NCBI RefSeq assembly: GCF_009728735.1
Contig: NZ_CP024636.1
Coordinates: forward strand, 1,741,616 to 1,805,615
Length of the DNA stretch: 64,000 nt
Source of the DNA: Pantoea phytobeneficialis
Lineage (GTDB): Bacteria > Pseudomonadota > Gammaproteobacteria > Enterobacterales > Enterobacteriaceae
Direction of reading: 5' to 3'
Shown here: piece by piece, positions 47,228-55,786 of the stretch
How positions within the stretch are numbered: position 1 is the stretch's first letter
How the letters are laid out: each line of letters begins with the position of its first letter
The notes under the pieces: generated by a model
What the model was told of the DNA's origin: nothing
The model's input: only the letters and a program-made list of their open reading frames with translations
Database searches by the model: none
Translations under genes and position numbers: made by a program

Positions 47228-48118
47228 ATGAAGAGAACGCTGATGACGGATAAAACCCTGACTTCCCCGCTGAATGCCACGCGCACACCAGCGGATCATG
47301 GCCGCCATGTGGTGGCACAGCGCTATCCCGGTCGCTGGATCTCCGCACTGGTGCTGGCGGTGCTGCTGGCGCTGGTAGCGCATTCGATGATCACCAACCC
47401 TAATTTCGCCTGGGCGACGGTGGGTAAATACCTGTTCTCACCCACCATCCTGCTCGGTCTGTGGACCACCTTCTGGCTGACGCTGGTGATCATGGTGCTG
47501 GCGATTGTACTCAGCGTGCTGCTGGCGGTGATGCGCCTCTCCAGTAACCCGCTGCTGGTGGGTTTCAGCCGCGGCTGGATTTGGTTCTTTCGCGGCACGC
47601 CGGTGCTGGTGCAGCTGATTTTCTGGTACAACCTCGCGGCGCTCTATCCGCAGGTCAGCCTGGGGATCCCCGGCCTGTTTACCCTGTGGAGCGGGAGCAC
47701 CAACGATTTGATCACTCCGCTGGCCGCAGCGATTCTCGGCCTTGGACTGAATGAGTCGGCCTATATGGCGGAGATCATCCGTGCCGGGATCTCCTCGGTG
47801 GATGATGGCCAGCAGGAGGCCGCCCGGGCGCTGGGTATGACACGCGGCCAGTATCTGAAGCGGGTGATCCTGCCGCAGGCCATCCCGTTCATCATACCAC
47901 CCACCGGCAACCAGGTGATTGGCATGTTGAAAACCACCTCGTTGGTGAGCGTGATTTCGCTCTCGGATTTGCTCTACTCGGCGCAGGCGATCTACTCACG
48001 CACATACGAAAACATCCCGCTGCTGATTGTTGCCTGTATCTGGTATCTCGCCGCCACCACCGTGCTCAGTCTGGTGCAGGCGCGTGTGGAACATCACTAT
48101 CGCTGGACAAGGGGTTAA
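47228..48118 (+). CDS. Amino-acid-type ABC transporter permease
   Basis: 296 residues. A hydrophilic N-terminal tail of about 35 residues is followed by HisM/GlnP-type helices and the EAA loop LNESAYMAEIIRAGISSVDDGQQEAARALG. The only permease in the cluster, so it probably forms a homodimer. ATG 47228 is used; ATG 47243 is possible. The stop overlaps the monooxygenase start. Confidence 0.92.
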   Translation: MKRTLMTDKTLTSPLNATRTPADHGRHVVAQRYPGRWISALVLAVLLALVAHSMITNPNFAWATVGKYLFSPTILLGLWTTFWLTLVIMVLAIVLSVLLAVMRLSSNPLLVGFSRGWIWFFRGTPVLVQLIFWYNLAALYPQVSLGIPGLFTLWSGSTNDLITPLAAAILGLGLNESAYMAEIIRAGISSVDDGQQEAARALGMTRGQYLKRVILPQAIPFIIPPTGNQVIGMLKTTSLVSVISLSDLLYSAQAIYSRTYENIPLLIVACIWYLAATTVLSLVQARVEHHYRWTRG

Positions 48119-49188
48119 TGATGCAACTCGGTCTGTTCAACCTGATGTCGTATAAAGACAACCCGCGCGGTGTACAGGGGGTGATTGAGGATATGCGCAG
48201 CATGGTGCTGCTGGCGGAGGAGATCGGCTTCGATACCGCGTGGTTTGCCGAGCATCACTTCACCAACTACTCGCTCAGCGTATCGCCGCTGATGCTGGTG
48301 GCACATATGGCCGGTTATGCGCGGCGTATCCGCTTGGGTACGGCGGTGGTGGTATTGCCGTTGTACCAGCCGATGCGTATTGCGCAGGAGATTGCGCTGG
48401 TCGATCGCCTGACGGAAGGGCGGCTGGTGCTGGGTATAGGCAGCGGTTATCAGGCGTGGGAATTTGACCGCTATGGACTGGATGTAGAAACCCGTGGTCA
48501 GCAACTACTGGCGCACTGGCAGTTTATCAGCGATGCCCTGACCCAGGGCTATACCCACTCGCCAGACCGTTTTGGTCAGCCGCTGCGTACCGATTTTCTG
48601 CTCGACACGTTGCAGAAACCCTTACCGCCGCTGTACCTCACCTCATCCAATCCGCAACTGATTGCGCAGTTTCAGCGCTGGCAGGCGACGCCGTTTTTTA
48701 CTGCGGGTTATCGCGGCACTCACAAATTGCAGCAGATGGTGGCCGATGCGCGTCTCGGCTGGCAGCAGGCGGGCCTCGACGCGGCGATGCCGGTGGCGGT
48801 GCAGCAATATATCCACGTTTGTGACAACCGCCAGCAGGCCCATGCCGCAGCGGAACGCGCGCTGTTTGTCGCGCGCATGATCGCGGCGTTGCGCGAGAAC
48901 ACCAGCGTCAGCGAGCAGGCGTTTATCCACGCGCCAGCGTTAGCAGATGAACCTTCGCTGGAGACGGTGAGCAATAACCTGATGATTGGCGATGCGGAAA
49001 CCGTCGCTGAGCGCATGCTGGCGGAGATCCGCACCCTCCGTCCCAGCCACTACAACTGTTTCTTCCAGTTTGGCGATATGCCGATTGCTGATGCGCGTCG
49101 TTCGCTGACGCTGTTTGGCGAGCGGGTCGTGCCGCTGCTGGAAAAAGAGCTTGGTCCATTGACCTTTCGTACCGCCAGAGGAGAGTGA
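48118..49188 (+). CDS. Luciferase-like (LLM class) flavin-dependent monooxygenase
   Basis: 356 residues, TIM-barrel bacterial-luciferase family: MQLGLFNLMSY..., DTAWFAEHHFTNYSLSVSPLMLVAHMAG, TAVVVLPLYQPMRIAQEIALVDRLTEGRLVLGIGSGYQ. Such enzymes use FMNH2 and O2; the flavin reductase must be elsewhere. Translationally coupled to the permease. Substrate unknown. Confidence 0.9.
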   Translation: MMQLGLFNLMSYKDNPRGVQGVIEDMRSMVLLAEEIGFDTAWFAEHHFTNYSLSVSPLMLVAHMAGYARRIRLGTAVVVLPLYQPMRIAQEIALVDRLTEGRLVLGIGSGYQAWEFDRYGLDVETRGQQLLAHWQFISDALTQGYTHSPDRFGQPLRTDFLLDTLQKPLPPLYLTSSNPQLIAQFQRWQATPFFTAGYRGTHKLQQMVADARLGWQQAGLDAAMPVAVQQYIHVCDNRQQAHAAAERALFVARMIAALRENTSVSEQAFIHAPALADEPSLETVSNNLMIGDAETVAERMLAEIRTLRPSHYNCFFQFGDMPIADARRSLTLFGERVVPLLEKELGPLTFRTARGE

Positions 49189-49189
49189 A

Positions 49190-50353
49190 ATGTATCGCGA
49201 GAAGATTGATGTGGTGTTTGATGACGGTGACAGCATTCTGCAACGGATGCTGGAGCAGCAACGCCATGATGCCAGCCGTGCAGAAACCCTGCCGCCAGAA
49301 GCCTATAACAGCGACAGTTTTTTCCGTCTCGAAGAAGACAAAGTGTTCCGCCAGGACTGGTTATTTGTCGGCCATGAGTCGCAAATTGCTAACCTGAATG
49401 ATTTCTTCACGCTGGATGTGGTGGGCGAGCCGTTACTGATTTTGCGGAACGACGCTGGCATTGCGGTGTTCTCCAACGTTTGTCTGCATCGCTGGGCGCC
49501 GATTGCGCACGGCAGCGGCAACAGCCGTTCATTTATCTGTCCATTCCACAACTGGACCTACAACACCCACGGCAAGCTGAGTGGCGCGCCATCCATGAAT
49601 CAGGCGCAGGACTTTGACCGTCAGCAGTGCAGCCTGCCGAAGATCCGCCATGAGGTGGTGTTCGGCATGATCTTTGTCACCTTCAACGCCGATGCCCAGC
49701 CGCTGGCACCCCGGCTGGCACCGCTCACCGAACGTTTTCAACGCTACCACGTCGCCGATCTGGTAACCGCTTACACGCTGGATTACGACTGTCCGTACAA
49801 CTGGAAAATGGCGATCGAAACGTTTATGGAGTGCTACCACCATGCGGCGGTGCATCGCACCACGCTGGAGGATAGCTTTCCCGGTCGACTCAGTTCGATC
49901 ATTGATGAAGGCCCGGGCTGGACCATCTGTCATCAGCCGCTGCGGAAAAACGGTGAACTGAGCGAGATCCTGACCGCCGGTCTGGAACCGTTCAGTGGCC
50001 TGAGCGACGAGCAGATGCGCTTCAGTGAATTGCTGCTGCTGTTTCCCAACTGCCTGATCTCACTGAATCCGGATCGTCTCTCCATCAGTGCCATTCTGCC
50101 GGTGTCGCCACATGCTACTCGCTGGCACCGCGTGGTGCTGGTATCGCAGGCGTCTGCGGCGCGGGAGGATTTTCCTCAGACCGCCGCGACGATGAAGCAG
50201 GGCAGCCTGGCGATTATCGATGAAGACCAGTGGATCAACGCCGAGCAGCAGCGCGGTAGCCGTTCCCGTCTCGCACGTCCGGGACGCCTGAGCCACCTCG
50301 AAACCACCGTCTGGCATCTGGCCAATTACCTGAAAATCCGCATGGCGGAGTGA
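49190..50353 (+). CDS. Rieske-type oxygenase, large (alpha) subunit
   Basis: 387 residues. Rieske [2Fe-2S] ligands C98-x-H100 and C117-xx-H120 (VCLHRW...FICPFHNWTY). Mononuclear iron region WKMAIETFMECYHHAAVH with H217 and H222. The ECYH pattern recalls N-demethylating or ammonium-cleaving oxygenases (GbcA, CntA, stachydrine demethylase) more than aromatic dioxygenases. No ferredoxin/reductase partner is in the cluster. It starts 1 bp after the monooxygenase stop. Confidence 0.88.
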   Translation: MYREKIDVVFDDGDSILQRMLEQQRHDASRAETLPPEAYNSDSFFRLEEDKVFRQDWLFVGHESQIANLNDFFTLDVVGEPLLILRNDAGIAVFSNVCLHRWAPIAHGSGNSRSFICPFHNWTYNTHGKLSGAPSMNQAQDFDRQQCSLPKIRHEVVFGMIFVTFNADAQPLAPRLAPLTERFQRYHVADLVTAYTLDYDCPYNWKMAIETFMECYHHAAVHRTTLEDSFPGRLSSIIDEGPGWTICHQPLRKNGELSEILTAGLEPFSGLSDEQMRFSELLLLFPNCLISLNPDRLSISAILPVSPHATRWHRVVLVSQASAAREDFPQTAATMKQGSLAIIDEDQWINAEQQRGSRSRLARPGRLSHLETTVWHLANYLKIRMAE

Positions 50354-50363
50354 GGAGCAGGCA

Positions 50364-51350
50364 ATGCGTTATCTGAAGCTGGGACACTCCGGCCTGGATG
50401 TCTCTGCGCTCTGTCTGGGGACGGTGACCTATGCGCCACCGGCGCGCAGTGGCCGGAGCTGGACGCTGGATGAAGCCGCCAGCCGCGAACTGATCCGTGC
50501 CGCGCTGGAGCAGGGCATCAACTTTTTCGACAGCGCCAATATCTATGCCAAAGGGGCGAGTGAAGAGATCCTTGGTCGTGCGCTGCGTGATTTCGCCTCC
50601 CGCGATGAAGTGGTGATCACCAGCAAACTGTATAACCCAATGCGCAGTGGACCAAACAGCAAGGGGTTGTCGCGTAAGGCGATTATGCAGGAGTGCGATC
50701 ACAGCCTGCGCCGACTCGGCACCGATTACATCGACTTGTATGAAATCCACCGCTGGGATAATGACACGCCGATTGAAGAGACGCTGGAGGCGCTCAACGA
50801 CCTGGTGAAGGCTGGCAAGGTGCGTTACCTCGGAGCGTCGTCCATGTTCGCATGGCAGTTCAGCAAGGCGCTGCAAATCCAGAAGTACGAACGCTGGAGC
50901 CGTTTTATCGCCATGCAGAACCACCTCAACCTGATCTATCGCGAAGAAGAACGCGAAATGCTGGCGCTGTGTCAGGCGGAAGGGGTCGCGGTGACGCCCT
51001 GGAGCCCACTGGCGCGCGGACGGCTGGCCCGCCCGGTGGAGGCGGCGAAGTCGAGTACGCGTGGTGCCGACGACAGCTATACCGATTTTCTCTATGCCGC
51101 GACTGAGCACGCCGATAGCGCGGTGATCCGCGCGGTGGAGCAGGTAGCGCAGGCGCGTGGCGTGCCGATGGCACAGGTGGCGCTGGCATGGATCTACAGC
51201 CGTCCGGCGGTGGTGGCGGCCGTGATTGGAGCCACCCGTCCCCTGCATTTGAGCGACGCACTGGCGGCGCTGGATCTGACGTTAAGCGCTGACGAAATCG
51301 CCGCGCTCGACGCCCCATATATTCCCCATTCTATTGTTGAACATGACTAA
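50364..51350 (+). CDS. Aldo/keto reductase
   Basis: 328 residues, AKR fold. Tetrad residues in FFDSANIYAKGASEE (D, Y), VVITSKLYNP (K) and LYEIHRWD (H). Resembles YajO-type reductases. Probably reduces an aldehyde or ketone intermediate of the pathway. Confidence 0.9.
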   Translation: MRYLKLGHSGLDVSALCLGTVTYAPPARSGRSWTLDEAASRELIRAALEQGINFFDSANIYAKGASEEILGRALRDFASRDEVVITSKLYNPMRSGPNSKGLSRKAIMQECDHSLRRLGTDYIDLYEIHRWDNDTPIEETLEALNDLVKAGKVRYLGASSMFAWQFSKALQIQKYERWSRFIAMQNHLNLIYREEEREMLALCQAEGVAVTPWSPLARGRLARPVEAAKSSTRGADDSYTDFLYAATEHADSAVIRAVEQVAQARGVPMAQVALAWIYSRPAVVAAVIGATRPLHLSDALAALDLTLSADEIAALDAPYIPHSIVEHD

Positions 51351-51362
51351 GGCAGGGCACCA

Positions 51363-52730
51363 ATGAAAAGCGCAGCACAGATCGCCGAGATCAAACAGGC
51401 CCTGATGGCTAAAGGGGTGGAGTACTGCATGGGCGCGTACGTGGACATTCACGGTGTCCCCAAGGGTAAAGTGGTGCCGATTGGTCATCTGGATCAGATG
51501 GCACAGGGTTCCGAACGTTACACCGGCTATGCGCTGGACGGTCTGGGTCAGTCGCCGCACGAAGATGAACTGACCTCGGTGCCGGATCTCGACCACATCA
51601 TCCAGTTACCCTGGGAACCGAAGATTGCGTGGATGCCCGCCGATAACCACTTTCAGGGCGAACCCTATGCGCTCAGCACGCGGGTGGCGTTGCAGAACGT
51701 GATTAAACAGGCTAACGCCCTGGGTTTTGGGTTTAACCTCGGCATCGAGTGCGAAATTTATTTGTTGAAGCGGGAACAGGATGGTCGGCTGGTGGTGCCG
51801 GAACCGGATAACAAACTCAACAAGCCCTGCTACGACTTGCAGGGCTTCGTGGACCAGTTTGGCTGGCTGGATGAGGTTTCCTCCACCATCAACGCGCTGG
51901 GCTGGGATCTCTATTCGCTTGACCACGAAGATGGCAACTCGCAATACGAGTTCGACTTCAACTACGCCGATGCGCTGACCACCTGCGATCGTTTTATCTT
52001 CTTCCGCTTTATGGCGAAGCATTACGCCAAACAGCGCGGGCTGATCGCCACCACCATGCCGAAGCCGTTCGCCGATAAAACCGGCACCGGCGCGCACTTC
52101 AATATGTCGCTGTATGACATCAATACCGGTGCCAACGTGTTTAAACGCGACGCCAGCAGCGCGGATGATCCCTGGGGCCTGGGCCTGAGTGATACCGGTT
52201 ATCACTTTATCGGCGGGCTGTTGAAGCATGGCCGTGCGCTGTGCGCTGCCTTTGCCCCGACGGTCAACAGCTACAAACGTCTGGTACGCCAGGGGGCGAT
52301 GAGCTACTTCTCGTGGGCACCGGTGTTTAACTCCTGGGGTTCCAATAACCGCACCAACGCGGTACGCGTCCCGGCCGGTGGTGGCCGTTGTGAATCGCGT
52401 AATGCCGATGGCGCGGTCAATCCCTATCTGGCGGCCACGCTGGCGTTAGCTGCCGGGCTGGAAGGTATTCGCGAGAAGATCGATCCGCGTCAGCCGAATG
52501 AAGACAATCTGTATGCCATCAGCGAAGCGGAGCGCCGCGCGCGTGGCATCGATTTTCTGCCGCAAAACTTGCTGGAAGCGGTGGAAGCCTTTGATGCCGA
52601 CCCGTTTGTCGCTGCGACGCTGGGTGAAGCGCTGAAAAAAGAGTTTATTCACTACAAGTTGCAGGAGTGGAACAGCTATCACCTGCATGTCAGCCAGTGG
52701 GAAATTGATCGCTACAGCACCATTTTTTAA
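51363..52730 (+). CDS. Glutamine-synthetase-like ligase (GlnT / gamma-glutamylamide synthetase type)
   Basis: 455 residues. The N-terminus [26 protein letters not shown] and catalytic domain [46 protein letters not shown] and [10 protein letters not shown] are closer to gamma-glutamylmethylamide synthetase / GlnT than to GlnA. Such enzymes ligate glutamate to an amine, so the pathway may release a small amine. Last gene of the forward cluster. Confidence 0.85.
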   Translation: MKSAAQIAEIKQALMAKGVEYCMGAYVDIHGVPKGKVVPIGHLDQMAQGSERYTGYALDGLGQSPHEDELTSVPDLDHIIQLPWEPKIAWMPADNHFQGEPYALSTRVALQNVIKQANALGFGFNLGIECEIYLLKREQDGRLVVPEPDNKLNKPCYDLQGFVDQFGWLDEVSSTINALGWDLYSLDHEDGNSQYEFDFNYADALTTCDRFIFFRFMAKHYAKQRGLIATTMPKPFADKTGTGAHFNMSLYDINTGANVFKRDASSADDPWGLGLSDTGYHFIGGLLKHGRALCAAFAPTVNSYKRLVRQGAMSYFSWAPVFNSWGSNNRTNAVRVPAGGGRCESRNADGAVNPYLAATLALAAGLEGIREKIDPRQPNEDNLYAISEAERRARGIDFLPQNLLEAVEAFDADPFVAATLGEALKKEFIHYKLQEWNSYHLHVSQWEIDRYSTIF

Positions 52731-52757
52731 TGGTTTATCGGTAACCCGCACGACATT

Positions 52758-52817
52758 GCGCGATGAATCGCGCCGCTACACATCATGAACATCCCGTAGC
52801 GGCGCGATTTATCGCGC
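52758..52817. repeat. Dispersed palindromic repeat, inverted pair
   Basis: Arm CGCGCCGCTAC (52758-52779) and arm GTAGCGGCGCGATTTATCGC (52796-52817) between the ligase and TetR genes. The arms point outward, unlike the pair at 32719. Confidence 0.8.
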
Positions 52818-52833
52818 GGATTTAACCGGCAAC

Positions 52834-53454
52834 TCAGGCATCGAGCTTTTCAAACACAAAATTGCGCATCACGTTGATGGCCTGTTTGTATTTGAAATTG
52901 GGGAACATCACATTACGGAACAGCACGCCATCAAGGTAGGTGGAGATCAGCATCGCCATATCTCCCGGGTTCACCTCACGGAACAACCCGCTGGCGATCC
53001 CCTCTTTGATGGTGTTCTTCAGAATCACCGATTCCTTTTCGTAGAACTTTTTAATCGCTTTATCAATGCTGGCGATGCGGCCATTGGTGCTGGAGTAATC
53101 CAGACTGATTTTGGCCAGTTTTTGCAACAGATGGAACTGGAGGATGTGGATCTCAATCCACAGAAAAATCAGGTCGCGCGGCCCGTTGGCGCTGGCTTTG
53201 ATGTCGTCAAACTGCACAAAGGCACGCTCCACCGCGGACTCAATCACCTTGATAAACAGGTCTTCTTTTGAGCCGAAGTAGTAATAAATCAGCGCCGAGT
53301 TCAGCCCGGTAGCGGTGGCGATATCTTTAATTCGTACCGACGAATAGTTCTGGGTGGCGAACAAATCAAAGGCTGAGGATTGCAACAACTCGGCGACGTC
53401 GCGCTGGGTTTTACGCAGTTTCTTGCCAGGTTCAGCGGCTGGAGTTTCCTTCAT
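52834..53454 (-). CDS. TetR-family transcriptional regulator
   Basis: 206 residues. N-terminal HTH in SSVRIKDIATATGLNSALIYYYFGSKEDLF (about 39-68), then a helical ligand-binding domain. ATG 53454 follows AAGGATG. Divergent from the hydrolase gene with operator C between them, so it probably regulates itself and the whole cluster through the TTAATTAATCAGTTAATTAA sites. Confidence 0.9.
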   Translation of the reverse strand: MKETPAAEPGKKLRKTQRDVAELLQSSAFDLFATQNYSSVRIKDIATATGLNSALIYYYFGSKEDLFIKVIESAVERAFVQFDDIKASANGPRDLIFLWIEIHILQFHLLQKLAKISLDYSSTNGRIASIDKAIKKFYEKESVILKNTIKEGIASGLFREVNPGDMAMLISTYLDGVLFRNVMFPNFKYKQAINVMRNFVFEKLDA

Positions 53455-53468
53455 GGCGACATCCTTAT

Positions 53469-53488
53469 GAAATTAACTAATTAATTAA
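53469..53488. promoter_or_regulatory. TetR-type operator C
   Basis: GAAATTAACTAATTAATTAA, 17 of 20 identical to the consensus read in reverse. It lies between the divergent TetR (14 bp) and hydrolase (28 bp) starts. Confidence 0.65.
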
Positions 53489-53516
53489 CTTTACCATATT
53501 GAGTCAGGAGAACGGC

Positions 53517-54518
53517 ATGGGTTTATGCGCTTTTTATACGCCCGGCGATCTGCCGCTGGCAAGCGGAGAAACGTTGCGTGAGACGGCCATTGGTTATCAG
53601 ACCTTTGGTCAGCTTAACGCTGCACGCGACAATGCAGTGGTGATCTTTAGCTACTACAGCGGCACCCATGAACGTTATTTACCGTTGATTGGCGCAGGAA
53701 AAACGCTCGACCCGACGCACTGGTTTATTGTGTTGGTGAATAAACTCGGTAATGGCGTATCCAGCTCGCCTTCTAACTCACGTTTGCAGCCGGGAGCGGC
53801 TTTTCCATCGGTGACGCTGGTCGATAACCTGCGGGCGCAGGAGCGGCTGCTGTTTGACCATCTCGCCATTAACCGCATCGCGCTGGCGTATGGCTGGTCG
53901 ATGGGGGCGATGCAGGCCTGGCATCTGGCGGTGGCGCGACCACAACAGGTGCGGGCGCTGCTGGCGGTGTGCGGTTCGGCGCGCTGTTGGCCGAATAATC
54001 AGGTGTTTCTTGAGGGGGTTCGGGCCGCGCTGCGTTGCGATGCGCAGTTTTCCGACGGCCACTATGTCGAGCCTCCGTTACGCGGGCTGGCGGTATTTGG
54101 TCGCGTCTATGCCGGCTGGGCCTATTCTGCTGCGTTTTTTCGTGAAGCGCGTTGGCGCGATCTCGGCTTCGACTCGCTGGAGGCGCTGCTGGTGGACTGG
54201 GAGCGGGATCATCAGGCGCTGGATGCCAATGATCTGTTGTGCGCCCTGCACAGTTGGTATCACGCCGATGTTGGTGTGCTGGCAAACGGAGACTGGCGTG
54301 CGGCGCTGGCGCGTATCCGCGCGCGTTGCATCGTGATGCCGTGCGACAGCGATCGTTATTTTACGGTGGAAGAGGCGGCACTGGAGGTAGCGGAATTAGG
54401 TCAGGGTGAGTTACGCACTCTCGTTTCACCTTACGGACATTGTGCCGGCGCGCCCGCGCGCTTTGCGGCCGCGTCGGCACAGATTGACAGCGCCATGCAG
54501 GCGTTGCTCAACCCTTAA
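53517..54518 (+). CDS. Alpha/beta-fold hydrolase, homoserine O-acetyltransferase (MetX)-like
   Basis: 333 residues. Nucleophile elbow GWSMGAMQ, an Asp in MPCDSDRYF and a His in SPYGHCAG complete the triad. The N-terminus LRETAIGYQTFGQLNAARDNAVVIF is MetX-like, but the elbow differs from the GGSMGGMQ of true MetX. ATG 53517 follows AGGAG. Overlaps the convergent DUF3830 gene by 4 bp. Confidence 0.82.
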   Translation: MGLCAFYTPGDLPLASGETLRETAIGYQTFGQLNAARDNAVVIFSYYSGTHERYLPLIGAGKTLDPTHWFIVLVNKLGNGVSSSPSNSRLQPGAAFPSVTLVDNLRAQERLLFDHLAINRIALAYGWSMGAMQAWHLAVARPQQVRALLAVCGSARCWPNNQVFLEGVRAALRCDAQFSDGHYVEPPLRGLAVFGRVYAGWAYSAAFFREARWRDLGFDSLEALLVDWERDHQALDANDLLCALHSWYHADVGVLANGDWRAALARIRARCIVMPCDSDRYFTVEEAALEVAELGQGELRTLVSPYGHCAGAPARFAAASAQIDSAMQALLNP

Positions 54519-54940
54519 TCAATGATGCTCAGCTCGACAGTACGTCCCTGATCAAACCAGGTTTCCAGGCCGGTGACGCGCAGTTCGAGTTTGCCTTCAA
54601 TCACCTGACCGATATAGGAAATCGGCAGCGGCTCGTCAGCGGTATCGTCGCCGTACACCACACACATCTGCTGGCGCGGGCTGTAGTAACATACCGCGCC
54701 GGTCACTTCGCCGTACTGTTCACGGCGCAGTTTGCCAACATCCTGCGTCAGATATTTGTTTTCCCACGGGGCGACGATCGGCAGGGTGAAAAACACCATG
54801 TCGCCAATCAACTTGCCGTGTTGCAGCACGCTTTTCAGCGGCAGCTTTTCACGCAACACTTTCGCCAGGTTGGGGACTTTGTCTTCCCACACCTCAATCA
54901 CACAAATCTTCTTATCGGCAACATGCATAGCCAGTTTCAT
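54515..54940 (-). CDS. DUF3830 cyclophilin-like protein (possible opine-synthase-type domain)
   Basis: 141 residues. The pattern LPLKSVLQHGKLIGDMVFFTLP..APWENKYL, YGEVTGAVCYYSPRQQMCVVYGD and YIGQVIEGKLEL fits the DUF3830 cyclophilin-like family, related by fold to the N-terminal domain of cucumopine/mikimopine synthase. ATG 54940 follows GGGAGAGA. Cotranscribed with the upstream helical protein, 17 bp away. Function is inferred only. Confidence 0.7.
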   Translation of the reverse strand: MKLAMHVADKKICVIEVWEDKVPNLAKVLREKLPLKSVLQHGKLIGDMVFFTLPIVAPWENKYLTQDVGKLRREQYGEVTGAVCYYSPRQQMCVVYGDDTADEPLPISYIGQVIEGKLELRVTGLETWFDQGRTVELSIID

Positions 54941-54957
54941 GATCTTCTCTCTCCCAA

Positions 54958-55434
54958 TCAGGCGTTGACGCGACGAAAACCGTCCCCGAGACCCCAGGGA
55001 AGAATGAAATCGACCCACATATGCAGGCGGTTGGCCCAGGAGAGGGCGCTGTGCGACAGACGAACCAGGTCGCTCAGGGTTTCACATTCACCCGCCACCT
55101 CGACATAAGTGTGCAGCATTCGGGCCGCATCCGGCAGGCTGACGAAATCAAAGAAGTTAGCTTTGTAACCCATGATCTCTTTGATCAGCAGTTGCAGGGT
55201 TTTTAGATCGGCCTCCGGGTTGTCCTCGCCGACGCGAATCAGCCCCCACAACATCTCATCGGCTAGCGTACGGGTTTCCCCTTCGGCGAAGATGATGGTG
55301 CTGAGGTACTGACCACGGGAACCGGTACCGCGTGGTACTTCACCCTTACCGAGTGCGGCAATTTCTGCCGGTTGTTCAAACCAGATCTTTTCGCGCTGCG
55401 CGTCAAACAGCGCTATCGCTTCATCGACCGTCAT
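54958..55434 (-). CDS. Helical-bundle protein related to the cucumopine synthase C-terminal domain (tentative)
   Basis: 158 residues, all-helical (LADEMLWGLIRV, ADLKTLQLLIKEIMGYKANFFDFVSLPDAARMLHTYVEVA, HSALSWANRLHMWVDFILPWGLGDGF). From memory this matches proteins named cucumopine-synthase-related, the helical bundle that follows the cyclophilin-like domain in that enzyme. Here the two parts are separate genes. ATG 55434 follows CAGGAGA, and two operators lie upstream. Confidence 0.5.
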   Translation of the reverse strand: MTVDEAIALFDAQREKIWFEQPAEIAALGKGEVPRGTGSRGQYLSTIIFAEGETRTLADEMLWGLIRVGEDNPEADLKTLQLLIKEIMGYKANFFDFVSLPDAARMLHTYVEVAGECETLSDLVRLSHSALSWANRLHMWVDFILPWGLGDGFRRVNA

Positions 55435-55478
55435 AACGTTCTCCTGGTGTTGGCGTGAATGTGGCGGTTGCCACGAAT

Positions 55479-55498
55479 TTAATTAATCAGATAATTAA
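55479..55498. promoter_or_regulatory. TetR-type operator D
   Basis: TTAATTAATCAGATAATTAA, 19 of 20 to the consensus, 44 bp upstream of the helical-protein start. Confidence 0.7.
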
Positions 55499-55530
55499 AA
55501 GTGAGCAATTATTGTGCCATGCGGGGAATA

Positions 55531-55550
55531 AAAATTAATCAGTTAATTAA
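55531..55550. promoter_or_regulatory. TetR-type operator E
   Basis: AAAATTAATCAGTTAATTAA, 18 of 20 to the consensus, with its start 52 bp (five helical turns) from operator D, so two regulator dimers could bind on one face. Confidence 0.65.
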
Positions 55551-55633
55551 TAGTGGGTTAGGTAAAAAACCGCGCAGGGAGAGGTTTCAGGCGACGTGAG
55601 GCTGTTGTATCGCAGTGCAGATTGCACCATTTC

Positions 55634-55729
55634 GTAGCGGCGCGATTTATCGCGCAATATTTGTGGCTCGTTGCCAACACGCACGATATGACGAGTTTGC
55701 ATAAGTTGTAGCGGTGCGATTTATCGCGC
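55634..55729. repeat. Dispersed palindromic repeat, two direct arms
   Basis: GTAGCGGCGCGATTTATCGC at 55634 and GTAGCGGTGCGATTTATCGC at 55708, same orientation, between the cluster and the fumarase gene. Confidence 0.75.
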
Positions 55730-55786
55730 CATTCGGCGGGGTTTATTCAGGGGGAAAGGGCGCGCATCACTGCGCACCCCATAAGG

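Larger units (their letters stand above)
55435..55786. other. 350-bp gap with two operators and two dispersed repeats
   Basis: Operators D and E lie within 120 bp of the helical-protein start; two repeat arms follow. No gene seen. Confidence 0.6.

Noticed and set aside
53517..54518. True homoserine O-acetyltransferase (metX) for methionine synthesis
   Set aside because: The nucleophile elbow differs from MetX, enterobacteria use MetA, and the gene lies under the operators of the catabolic cluster.
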